Shown here: positions 10,021 through 20,575 of the stretch, piece after piece
Position numbering within the stretch: the first letter of the stretch is position 1
Layout of the letters: each line of letters opens with the position of its first letter
DNA from: Lingula anatina
Lineage: Eukaryota; Brachiopoda; Lingulata; Lingulida; Lingulidae
NCBI RefSeq assembly: GCF_001039355.2
Contig: NW_019773943.1
Coordinates: 1-31,951, forward strand
Direction: 5' to 3'
Length of the DNA stretch: 31,951 nucleotides
Notes under the pieces: generated by a model
Told to the model about the DNA's origin: nothing
The model's input: the letters and a program-made list of their open reading frames with translations, nothing else
The model's database searches: none
Program-made: the position numbers and the translations under genes

Positions 10021-11040
10021 TACATGCCTAGGTGAGAATGCGTTCTTCTTTAAGATTCTCAGATCTCATATAAGATATGTGAATGGGGAAAGTGTGAAGT
10101 CAGGTGTGCTGCTACCAATTAACTACCCTTTCTTTTGCACTGCTGTACGGCGTAATATGCAGTGATTTCATTGGGTAGTGCTCCTTTGGGTTTGTCAAAG
10201 CTTGGCTTTGGTAAAACATGGTGCTATCCAAAAAATAACCATATGTCGGCAACTACAGCATAAAAGAATTTGAAATTTTGCATGCAAGCGGTTGGCTTTG
10301 CAGTGCGTAAATGGGCTGAGCTAAAATAAGCTGACATTGTTAATCTGTGCCAGAATGGCGCGAAAAAGATATATATTGCCAGACAGAGTATTGTGTCACG
10401 CGGAACGGTCCGCACGGTTTTATAGAGTTATGCCCACACGGATGTACCTACACAGAGGCAACGACCAATATATCGAAATCTACCCACCAGGATACAGAAC
10501 TAGCTGTATTTACGGATATTCTGCGGCAACTAAATAAAGACCATCCATTCCGTTCAGAATGAACGGCAAATTGCCACCAGAAGGTGTTTTTAAAGGTCCT
10601 TAATGAACACTGGTTTCAGCAGGTTACAATACCAGGCGACCTCTGAGGAAGCAACTCTAAAAGAAAAAAATCGTCGTCTGTTTCTCTAATGAAATGGGGG
10701 CCATGGCCTTTTCTGGAGAGAACAATAAAACCCGTGGTCTTCTTTATAGATATCAGATTTCAACTGTTCCGCTAAAGATGTCAAAGTACAGTTTTCAGAC
10801 ATCCCGGAGAGGCCTAAGACGAAGCGCGTACCTCGTCTAGAATGACTTAAGTCACTGACTGAATCAGTATTTGCACCGTAGGTAGGTTGCACGGTGAAAA
10901 TTCCGGTTCACACAGAGTACAAAGTCGCACAACCAAGGGAATGAGCAGCTACCTTGGCCATCAAGAATGCCAGATTAGAACCACATAGACAACCTGTGGA
11001 TAGGTCATTAAACGCTTTTGAAGTATTAAGCATGTAACAG
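10021..11040 (+). mobile_element. Tc1/mariner transposon relic, copy 2
   Basis: It is collinear with the reverse complement of the copy at the left edge, starting at TGCCTAGGTGAGAATGCG. Decayed transposase pieces in order are: VFFIDIRFQLFR at about 10737-10773, matching the FTDESRF block with the first catalytic Asp; VFRHPGEA at about 10793-10816; and LPWPSRMPD followed by NHIDNLW at about 10947-11000, matching the SPDLNPIE-W block. The WGG block seen in the other two copies is missing through an internal deletion near 10870. Several stops make it non-coding. No clear terminal repeat was found at either end. It lies between the two GPCR duplication units. Confidence 0.75.
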
Positions 11041-11278
11041 CAGAAAGTAAGATGTATAAATGAGACTGGAAATCTGAATACGATTGTAATTTTTGGGAAT
11101 ATTAAAGAATCGGTTCTCTTCTGCTTCATCGCTGTATCATACAAACAAGTACTAGTTACAACACGAGTCATCCACTGCATGCAACATACAAGAGCGTAAT
11201 TATATGAAGGCGCGGCCGAGATATAATTTGCTCTTGTGCGTCGCATACAGTGGTCAACGAGTAGCTGTAACTGAGTTA

Positions 11279-11885
11279 GACCCCATTCCCATAGATTTAA
11301 GATCGATCTATCCCTGTGGGGAGTTTCACTAGATTACTGTCAGCTTACCCGGCTTAGAGGTACATACGAACCGAGCATCGGTGGAGCTTGGATTCCCAGT
11401 AACACATGTAAACCACTTCTACTAGATTCTTATATGACTCAAATAAATTCGACATGCCAATGGATAAACTGAATAGATCACTCGATCAGCCATAAAAGAC
11501 CTTTAGACTGCCCCTTTCTTTAAATTTATGGTTGTAAATTTAACCTACTTTCGTGACCTACTTTCCTGCCCCATTGACATACAGCTTAGAATGCCAGCAG
11601 AAATATCCGTTCAAACATCTTTTTCGGGTAAAATTAAACAATGCCTTTTGGTAATTCTCTTAGTTATACTACTTGAAACTACATGCTGGCATTTGGTTGG
11701 TTTTTGTGACAAAAAAATGACTTTGTATGCATCTTTAAGCGTCTGTCCCGCCTACTAAAAGCTGTAAGGTGGTAATTAACTATGGTGCGCGCTCGGCTGA
11801 CTGCAATTTAGCGTGAACCCCCAGGGAGTGAGTTCGATCTAAACCTAAATCTCTGGATCGATCTAAATCTCTGGGAATGCACCCC
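11279..11885. mobile_element. Palindromic TA-flanked MITE, interrupted copy
   Basis: The left end (GACCCCATTCCCATAGATTT then AGATCGATCTATCCC) and the right end (GATCGATCTAAATCTCTGGG then AATGCACCCC) are inverted repeats of each other and match the compact element at 12088-12301. The internal GTCCCGCCTACTA-AAGCTGTAAGG and TTTAGCGTGAACCCCCAGGG segments also match. Between about 11366 and 11739 there are roughly 375 bp with no counterpart in the compact copy, suggesting a second insertion inside the first. The exact right boundary is uncertain. Confidence 0.65.
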
Positions 11886-12087
11886 AAGGGTGGCGCTTTG
11901 AACAATAGGATGAACACACCGAAGCGTACGAAAATACAGTCAAGCCTGTATGCGAAATACTAGTGCAATTTTCCTGTTGTTCGAAGCGCCAGGCGTGGTA
12001 TCACTGAAAATACTGTAGATCCACTTTAAGGCCACCATGTACCTCAACCTTACTGTCATGGAAATGCGAATGCCATCCATAAACTTA

Positions 12088-12301
12088 GGCTGTATTCCCA
12101 GAGCTTTTAGATCAATCTATCCCCGGGGAGTCTCACTAGATTACTATCAGATAATCCGGCTTAAATGTCCGTCCCGCCTACTACAAGCTGTAAGGGAGTA
12201 ATTAACTGTCGTGTCCGCCCGGCTGACAGCTATTTAGCGTGAACCCCCAGGGAGTTAGGTCGATCTAAAGTAGATTGATCTAATCTCTGGAAATGGGGTC
12301 T
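12088..12301. mobile_element. 214-bp palindromic MITE with TA target duplication
   Basis: Imperfect terminal inverted repeats of about 30 bp share CCAGAG and AGATCAATCTA. TA dinucleotides flank both sides (12086-12087 and 12302-12303). The matching site in duplication unit 1 (CCATAAGATTAAATCAG, about 6578-6594) is unoccupied and has a single TA. It codes for nothing, so it must have been moved by another element's transposase; the superfamily is not determined. Confidence 0.8.
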
Positions 12302-12341
12302 TAAATCAGTGTGACCATATCATTAAATCATAACAAGAGAC

Positions 12342-12414
12342 GCATTATTGCTGAACAGGTCATGGTAATAATTGCTGTATAGGTTAGGGTGTTTATTGCT
12401 TTGCAGGCCAGGGT
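12342..12414 (+). repeat. Three-copy 24-25 bp minisatellite upstream of the second GPCR
   Basis: Three imperfect units share ATTGCTG-x-x-CAGGxxAxGGT. The first receptor gene has only two units at the matching place. Confidence 0.7.
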
Positions 12415-12592
12415 AAGGACGTCTACGTGCTAAGTTTCCATTATCACAAGGTTTGGTTTTAAGCTTATTGGTTGTGAAAATGATATAAAATGTCACGACG
12501 TTAAGAACGTGCCAGAAGCAGGGACATCCACATACATTTACACTGTATATGTATACCATTGGACTGATATCACGGCGGAAAATTATTTCAAA

Positions 12593-14038
12593 ATGAGCAC
12601 TGCATCGAGCAATGAGACTGTTCTAGCGATGTCTGCAGGTTCTATTTTGAATGGAACTAACCTGGAGAAGCGTTATTGCGAAATCCAACATGGCACTTGC
12701 GTTGTTCTCATTGTTGTGGAAATCATATTATCTGGTGCAACCATTTTCGGTAACAGTCTTTTTATCGCCACTTTTCTCAAGTTCAAAGAATTACAAGTGC
12801 AGGTTAATTATGCAATATTCAGCCTTGCGATTGTTGATCTGCTCACCGGACTCCTGTTCGCACCCTTCAATATCATTTCGACGTATCTCATTAATATGGT
12901 GTCGAATCTGCAGCATCTTAGGCATGAAAAACTATTTTGTCTTATAAAGCTTTTCATGGGCGGGTGTTTCCTCCCAGTATCTTTCTTTCATCAGTTACTC
13001 ATTGCATTTGAGAGATACATAAAAATTTGTCGAAACACTCGGTACCAACAAATATTTAGCCGGGAGAGACACAAAGCAGCCATAATACTGACTTGGTTCT
13101 ACGGTATTGCCATACATCTCCCCCCATTGTTTGGCTGGCACAATTGGTCCCCAGACAAAGAGTGCAGACCACAGGATATTCAAACGGAATTCGCGAAATA
13201 CGTGATACTACCACACGTACCAATTTGTCTTTTGGTAATCTTTGGACTGTACATTGCGATTTTCCGTCATGTCCAAAATAATAAAAGAAGAATAAATGCC
13301 AGATTGGCCACTAATAACCGAGCTGAAGTTAATACTTTGCATAAAAATGCCCTGAGGATCCCCCGGGCTCTACATGTATATGCACGTCCACGGAGGGTAA
13401 GTCAGAGTGCAGAATCTTTAGCGTCAACATCGTGTGCTCCGTGCGACATGCGACACATGGGAGCTGACGGTCAAATGTCGCCTACAAACACGATACCGGA
13501 CGGAGGGCAAGCAAATGACGTTTCCATCTCAACTACTCGAGATGGTAATATTGGACAAAGATTAAAGCAACCGCTAGCTGAAAACCCAACAGAACCGATA
13601 CCTTCCACGTCAACAGGCAACGCGGCATGCGCAACTAAAGTGCATAGTGAATTCAAAGACACACAAATTGTACATGAACAATCTGTTGATCAAATCGAGC
13701 ACCTAGGTAGCGAAATCATCAATGAAGATCCAGCAAAGAAAAGACCTGTATCCAAAATTCCAACGATTGTCTCAACTTCGAACAAAAAGGAGGCAAAACT
13801 TGCTAAAATGACAGCCCTTACAGTATGCACACTAATTGTGCTGATTCTTCCTAGTGGAATAATAGGGCCATACCTGGAGCAGTCTTTAAACGACAGGAAT
13901 CTTTTTGTTACTCTTTTAAATATTAGTTCGGAATTAGTTTTGCTTAGCTCAGCAGTCAACCCTTTAATCTACGGTTTGCTGAATACAAACATCAGAAAGG
14001 CAATGTTCAAATTATTGAAATTCAATAATTTTAATTAG
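12593..14038 (+). CDS. Class A (rhodopsin-like) GPCR, intronless, 481 aa, paralog 2
   Basis: This is a very close paralog of the receptor at 6852, from the same relative ATG. The in-frame codons upstream contain no ATG, so a start before 12593 is unlikely. All landmarks are kept: the N-terminal NET and NGT glycosylation sites, GNSLFI in TM1, LAIVD in TM2, Cys before TM3, ERY, Trp in TM4, the loop 2 Cys in DKEC, and NPLIY in TM7. The TM6 motif reads LILP, so even the aromatic Phe of paralog 1 is lost at the toggle position. Most amino-acid changes and small indels fall in the long intracellular loop 3, while the membrane segments are nearly identical. The open frame has no stop or frameshift, which suggests it is still functional. 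Ligand unknown; adenosine- or amine-like receptors are the nearest resemblance by eye. Confidence 0.93.
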   Translation: MSTASSNETVLAMSAGSILNGTNLEKRYCEIQHGTCVVLIVVEIILSGATIFGNSLFIATFLKFKELQVQVNYAIFSLAIVDLLTGLLFAPFNIISTYLINMVSNLQHLRHEKLFCLIKLFMGGCFLPVSFFHQLLIAFERYIKICRNTRYQQIFSRERHKAAIILTWFYGIAIHLPPLFGWHNWSPDKECRPQDIQTEFAKYVILPHVPICLLVIFGLYIAIFRHVQNNKRRINARLATNNRAEVNTLHKNALRIPRALHVYARPRRVSQSAESLASTSCAPCDMRHMGADGQMSPTNTIPDGGQANDVSISTTRDGNIGQRLKQPLAENPTEPIPSTSTGNAACATKVHSEFKDTQIVHEQSVDQIEHLGSEIINEDPAKKRPVSKIPTIVSTSNKKEAKLAKMTALTVCTLIVLILPSGIIGPYLEQSLNDRNLFVTLLNISSELVLLSSAVNPLIYGLLNTNIRKAMFKLLKFNNFN

Positions 14039-14564
14039 AAGACGAATTTGAAGAAATCATTGTTTATACAGCTGAGTTATTTTGTAAATATCTGTGCGTT
14101 ATTACAGAACTTTTTTTTCATTTTTTGTTTTTGTTCATAAAGGGAGATTTATAAGACTTACTATGTTAGGCGTGCTGGTTAATGACGAGTCTAAAGATAT
14201 ACCGTATGATCTATTAGGGAAAATTCTAATAATTTTATTCATGGATTTCCTGTTGATAGCTTGCCGCAGAATATATAATTTTTGGACCGCATCCAATGGA
14301 TAACACCTGGAATGTAACTGAATTAAGTGTAATAGCTTCATACCTGCTTGTATGCAACTGCTTAAAGGCTTTGAAACATCTGAGATATTACTAAATTTAT
14401 ATTTTAGCACAAAATGCATATTAAATTATATTCTGTTACGCGTATGTTTTGCACAAATATTACTGGTTACTATGGTTACTAGTGGTATATCAACAGTGAC
14501 AACAATAGGAGTGTTAGATGGACTCAGCACTTTTTTAAATGTCATAAGCGATTTTGAAAAAGAA

Positions 14565-14825
14565 GATGGTCAGTTTTATAGAACTTGAATGTTTAAGTGT
14601 ATATGGCCCCAGAAATAACGATTTTCAAATAAGGAGAGACATTTAAGCACAGTTGCTGATCTTTGTGTCAGTGTGACGGTTAGCACTTTTGAGGAAAAAA
14701 AGATGGTCAGTTTCATCAGAACTTGATTATTTAAGTGTACATGGTTGCTGAAATAACGATTTTCAAAATAAGGAGAGACATTAAAGCACAGTTGTTGATC
14801 TTAGTGTGGGTATGACGGTTTAGCG
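14565..14825 (+). repeat. Tandem repeat downstream of GPCR 2
   Basis: Two imperfect copies (about 14565-14684 and 14702-14825) correspond to the pair downstream of GPCR 1. They confirm that the similarity between the units extends well past the coding region. Confidence 0.75.
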
Positions 14826-15489
14826 TTTTGGTAGAAGTTTATCTTATACTTCAGCACTAATCACTTTGATTGCTACATGCATTAATTAAATATTTCGTCA
14901 CAGCACTTCGTCACTTTACGCTTAGTAGGACGTGTGAGTAGTTTAAATCATGCATTGTCTACTGAATGTGTCTGTCCAGCAAATTAACTTTGAATCGTGA
15001 ACAATACTTCTTGATTACAAGTAATTATCTGGAATTACAGAAACACCAACATATATGAAAAAACACCCGTAATAACCACAGGAAAAAGTAGTAATATTAT
15101 TCATAAGTTGAACATTGAGGTGAAGCTTGTAATGCTAAAATTAATTCTAAAATGGGTATAAAGTACATTAATAACAATTCAGTAATTGTGTCATAACCGA
15201 AAAGTAACAAAAAAAATAGATGATGAAATTATAAAATCATTTATTATAAATTTACTATGCTTAGTTTGTCCTGTTTCGAAGTAACTTTGATTGCGTAATG
15301 TGTGAGGATATAATTCCATTTTCAGATAACTATTATTATAGCAAGGAGTGGCTATTTAAAGGGATACAATACAATGTTTTTTTAAAGTTTCATTCATGTT
15401 TTATCAGCAAAAGTGAAAATACTCCCCTACCTCATCTCTGGTATAATAAGTATAACTTACATTACGAAATTAGCTTATTTAAGTGAGGG

Positions 15490-15676
15490 CCTTCATATAT
15501 ATCTATGACATCCCCTGCACATGCCATACAAACAAACTGGCAGTTTGGCCAATTAACTTGGTCAATTAACTTGCCCATTATGCTGTAAACAATGCAAAGA
15601 CACCTTAAAGAATGGGCCCAGCCAGGGCGTTATTAACAGGGGGTCTGGGCTTTTTATGCAAAGGACAAGATTTGGT

Positions 15677-15741
<65 letters not shown>

Positions 15742-16112
15742 GGGTGTGAAGGCTCAGATCAGTGGTCAATCCAGTGAGTGTTACTGCGCCCGTCCCCCTC
15801 CCAAATTTAGGAAGTACATGTATCCCCCTCTTGTTCCACATAGATGCGTGAGTATCTCAATAAAATGACAGATGCAGAGTATGTGTCGGTGTCTACTCTT
15901 TCTTGTCTCTCCGTCAACTGTTTTATGCCCACAAAGCGATTCTATATTAAACACTCTGAAAGTATCAATCATGGAAAATTTGAATACTTTTTGGGCTTGA
16001 TGCCGTTGGTGTGTACGTAAAACCATTAGCATCAGTATTTTCCACTTAAGCAATGGTATCATTTTTACAACTAGGAATCAGTGTGTTATGCACGATGCTA
16101 TACATGCTATAC
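15490..16112. other. Non-coding stretch with a long AT microsatellite
   Basis: Apart from the AT repeat at 15681-15738 I see no gene, RNA or transposon end here. Frames crossing the repeat are Ile-Tyr artefacts. Confidence 0.55.
15681..15738. repeat. (AT)29 microsatellite
   Basis: An uninterrupted AT dinucleotide run of 58 bp. Confidence 0.98.
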
Positions 16113-16776
16113 TAGTTTCAGCAGGTTAGGATACCAGACGACCTCTGAGGAAGCCACTGTAAACAGCAAAACAGCGTCGTTTGTTTCTCTAATGGATTGG
16201 GGACCATGATCCTTTCTGGGTAGAACACTGAAGCAACGTGGCTTTCTTTATTGAGGTCAGATTTTACTTGTACCGGTACTGCTCAACTGGTCAAAACAGA
16301 GTTTACAGACATCCTGAAGAGGCTTACGACGAAGCATGTGCCGCTAGGGTCATTGACCGCGTCAGTATTTGAAGTGGATACCACATTGGTGCCAAAACAC
16401 CAATGGTAGTCCCTGACGAAAACCTGAACCAGATTCAATAAAGGAATAATCTGGGAACCACTTGACTTTCAATTGATAGGGGGCATGAAGGGCTTTTGTG
16501 GGGCGTGTAACTCTTTTAAAGACAATAATTTGGAAAATGTGGAGTTCCAAAATATCGCTTTCAATTGTTTTTGTATGACTTAGAATACATAATGCATTTT
16601 TGATTGCTTCACTGGCGAATTCAATTAATGAACTGATGTCACAATGACATAAAAGAAATTTTAAAGTTATTAAAACGCAATTTTAATCCTTATTTTTATT
16701 TATTAGTCAGCAAAATAGGGAAAAAAATTAATGAATTATGATTTGGAAAAAATATTCCATATTAAATGTCAAGTCT
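16113..16776 (+). mobile_element. Tc1/mariner transposon relic, copy 3 (5' truncated)
   Basis: It begins at TTTCAGCAGGTTAGGATACC, a point internal to the other copies, so the 5' part is missing. It keeps FFIEVRFYLYR (about 16245-16277, the first catalytic block), VYRHPEEAYDEACA (about 16299-16340) and GYHIGAKTPMVV followed by DENLNQ (about 16378-16435). A deletion then removes the C-terminal block found in the left-edge copy, and the 3' non-coding end follows. It finishes with the terminal repeat at 16752-16776 next to TATATATA. The stop codon at 16439-16441 and the next one downstream match stops in the left-edge copy. Confidence 0.8.
16752..16776 (+). repeat. Terminal inverted repeat of Tc1 relic copy 3
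   Basis: Identical over 25 bases to 1361-1385, although the attached elements face opposite ways. It is followed at once by an AT-rich TATATATA stretch. Confidence 0.75.
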
Positions 16777-16995
16777 ATATATATAATTATATCTCATTGT
16801 TTTTTTCCTTTCTTTTCTATTTTTAAACAAACAATTGTTCAACAGTTACAATATGTATTTGCGTTTGAGGGGTTAAAAAACTCGTGGGGTTAAATAACAA
16901 TGAGGAAGATAAAGATATACACTACTGCATTTACTATGTTTTTATGCTCACTGAATAAAGCTTAATAATTAAACCAAATAAATCCCACCAACATC

Positions 16996-17001
16996 TTTAT
17001 T
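16996..17001 (-). terminator. Candidate poly(A) signal of the HEAT-repeat gene
   Basis: TTTATT here reads AATAAA on the minus strand, about 815 bp beyond the stop codon at 17817. It was chosen by position only. Confidence 0.35.
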
Positions 17002-17816
17002 CTCACAGTCTATCACATTTTATGGCATTACAAAATCTCAGGTACATGAGAAAACCTTATTTACAGCAAATGTAGCCATGCATCAAAATTACATAACATT
17101 TCTTCATTAAGAAAATGTACTTTTTACATGATCTTTATCTTCAAGTTAATAGAACCTGATTAATACAACTCACCACATGAACATTGTTTTTTAAGTGATT
17201 AAAAAAAAGTTATAAAAAAGTATCAATCCCTCATCCTCACAGCCCTTGTTTCCTACAATATGATTTGACTTACAGTAAAGTACTTTCAATGTCTCATGAT
17301 GTGGACCACTATGTGTACTGCATCTACTAAGACAAAATATTTTTATAGGATACCAGTTGTTCCAGCCAACATTCCTTCAGAAAACATAACAATATAGTTC
17401 ACACAGAGTTTACAATTTGATGGGTTGCACTGGTTGTAAGTTGACATGATCACTATTTCCACCAATGATGGAAGTTCTTTTTTCAATGTTGTTGTTTTGA
17501 CAATGTATCTGTTTGCTTGTGGATATATATATCTCAGGAAGTTCTACATAACCAATAACATTTTCAGAACAGACATCTAAACAAGAGGAAAAGACATTTC
17601 TACTGAATCAGGGACTGCTACTAATTTCTAAAGAAATTTTTATTCTGGTTTTCTTAGGTCTGCTCTTTTGAAGTGCTGTCTACTAGTAGATGAGATCAAG
17701 AACATGCATCCCTAACAAAAGCTCCCAGTCAGTCATATGCAACTACAACTTTGAGCTGAAGATCAGCCTTCAAAGTAACCAGAGAGGTTGATCCATCTTA
17801 CTCTGACATCTTGCCC
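17002..17816 (-). other. Probable 3' UTR of the HEAT-repeat gene
   Basis: This lies between the stop codon and the candidate poly(A) signal on the minus strand. It holds no open frame of note on either strand and no repeat that I recognise. Confidence 0.45.
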
Positions 17817-20534
17817 TCAAATCACCTTTGTTGCTGAGACGGTGGGATTTGCTCCTAGCAGTTTCAGCGCTTTGGTAGATTCTCTGAAAATTGAAAAAGA
17901 ATATATATTTGGGATTTGTACATGCTAACACGAAATGAAAAGAACTCTGTAAGGTTAATCATTTCAAATTGTGTATTTAGAAAAGGAAAGAGTATGCTTA
18001 CTAACTAGACAGCAAAACTGACAAATATACAGACACCATACAGGAAAAAAGGCAGCAAAGCCATCAAATGTTCAGACATTATGCACAAAAAAGTGCACAA
18101 AATAATGTTTTGGGCAATTTTTATGCACTGTTGCATAACCCTTTAAAATAGCATAATCACTCTTACCCTCTTACATTATGTACTACAGGTACTACAGGTA
18201 ACAGCAACTACATAGATTTTTCCCCTTACATATGGTACATGTAATCATTACATCAGGTAATATAAACAAGTATTTTCAAAGCATAAAAAATTACCGAAGA
18301 TTTATGTATTATATACAAAAAAAAATCAAAATATCGATAAAAGCCCACTTAACAATATGTAGATATATCAAAATTAAACATAACACCAGCTGTTAGTTGA
18401 GATACACAGTTAAAACAATAGTGTGTTACACATTGAGTATGTTACACATTGAACAACTACACCATTTCACCTCAAGTTCCTTTCTGGCACTAGAGAAAAT
18501 TATCCAAATGTTAGAAAGTTTCTTTCTGCAGATGATTATAATTTTGATGCTTTAAAAAGCATTAATAATTAAATTCTACCTTAGAACTGAGAAAGAAATA
18601 CTATATACATGAACTACCATACATTATATGTCAGCCTATAAGCCTGTTTATGTACAGGTCAGCCTGTCAGTTTTCAAATAAAATGTTAGTTCAACACTCT
18701 TAAAGGCATACCAGAGTGCTTGACCTTTATAAAGAAAAACATACCTGGAAAATTCATCTACGTACTAGTGTTTCTATTATAAGAAGTACTCAAAACTCAG
18801 ACAATGAAAACTCCAAAACAGGTTTATGGATAGCAAATCTGTTAACAGTTTACAATATGGTATGGTATTTTTTTCCAGGAAAATTACACTTTTGTTTAAA
18901 AAAGGTCATAAAATCACTGTTTGGTTTTTAAAACTCACCTGCCAAGGACGCCCTCTGTCTTCTCTCGTTCCCTCAGAGTTCGTATTATCTTCTTGTCAGT
19001 GATACCCATTGTTGCAAATGTTCGAATAATCTGAAAAGAAACAACACAAAAAGTTCTTATTTTATTTGACCATTGTACCCATAATCAAGTTGAAATTTAA
19101 GAAAAATTAAACCAATCAAAACATGATACAGTCACAGATATTTTGGTGTGTGTGTGTGTGTGTGTGTGCGTGCACGTGCACGCGCGCATGCAAGAAGAAT
19201 ATGGTGGGCAAACGTGCTAGTGTACATATGTGTGAGCATTTGTCTGCGTATAATTACACATGTGTATGCATAAATAATTGACAGAGGATGTGTATATGCC
19301 TATTTATCAAGACTCACCATGAGACGGACATATTCACTGGAATCCAGCTCCAGCATTTCCAGGAGTATTCTGACTGTCTTTTCATCCTTCTTTCCAAGAA
19401 CTCCCTGAAAAAAGCAACTTATGACAATCAATAAACAAACAAACAAACATGCAAATAAACTAAACCTTTGCTTACTAGAAACATAGCAATAAAATAAATA
19501 AATACACAAAGTAATAAATAAGTTAATAACTTCTACTTCTGTGTATCTCTATCTGATGAAAACTAACATATCCAGGAAAATATATTAATGAATGAATGCA
19601 CATCACAATTTAAAAATTTCTCACCAGAGAAATCACTGCTTGTGACCTTATGTCTTCATCAGTACTATCAAGATGCCTGAAAAATAAACAAAACGCATCA
19701 AAACACATGAAAGCCTCCATTTTAACTGCAGTGTAAGACCAGCTACCCTATATTTCATTAAGACTTAGAGTCACCCTTGTGACTGTACATACAACTGTAA
19801 GGTTGAATGTCAAAGCTTGAAAGCTACTATTAGTTAAGAGAAGTGGCAGTGAAATACATTTCCAAGAAGTGTTCTTTAATGAATATTTCAATAGTAGTTT
19901 TATTATATGGCAATTGTATCTCTATATTAGAGGACAGCAGCAACCAATCATTACATTACAATGCTGGAGTCATCAAGTGACTACATCAAGTGACTACATC
20001 AAGTGACTACACTTACTTCATGGCCCTGTCACATACCCTCTGGTACATGCCTAGAGCCTGCAGGGCCTTCGTGATCTCAAGTCGCACACTCTGGAACATT
20101 ATTTACCATGATGTTTTCAAATATTGTGTGAATATGGATATAAAATATGTAACAAAAGTGCTTGCTATATCTTATAAAAATGTTGTGTTCTTTAAGTATG
20201 CTCTCTGTAAGTTTGTTGCATTTTATCTTGTAAAGATAGCTGTGTGTTATCAGATAATTTTATTTAATTTTCAGTTTTTATTTATTAATTAGAAAGTTAA
20301 CCATTACAGATAATCACCAGGATATACTAAATGCATCTTCTGTAAAGAACATTCAATTTCAGCACAAATTCTTCTCTCACCTTGACTGGGTCATCCCAAA
20401 GTCTGGATTCCAACAGGGCAAAAACTTTTTCTACCTCTGACTCTTTGCAGACGTTTTTTGGACCTGTAAGTATCACAAATCACACCATAAACAGATAAAA
20501 AGGCATTCTGATTATATTTTCTACAAGTGTGAAA

Positions 20535-20575
<41 letters not shown>

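Larger units (their letters stand above)
11093..15490 (+). repeat. Segmental tandem duplication, unit 2 (GPCR plus flanks)
   Basis: This is the second copy of the segment at about 6460-9715. It begins just after the Tc1 relic. Its 5' part (about 11155-12045) holds about 0.9 kb of DNA absent from unit 1, including an interrupted palindromic element. A further 214-bp element sits at 12088-12301. Similarity then resumes through the receptor and its 3' flank, ending near 15480. Confidence 0.85.

Noticed and set aside
10337-10562. Two overlapping open frames in Tc1 relic copy 2 that resemble a frame in copy 1
   Set aside because: The similarity is DNA-level homology between transposon relics. The matching frames in copy 1 contain stops, and neither matches a known transposase block in a consistent frame.
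12509-12592. N-terminal extension of GPCR 2 upstream of 12593
   Set aside because: The extension begins with a non-ATG codon, contains no ATG and is not conserved in paralog 1.
19990-20292. A 100-codon plus-strand frame
   Set aside because: It overlaps the minus-strand HEAT exon 20017-20090 and an AT-rich intron; there is no family resemblance.
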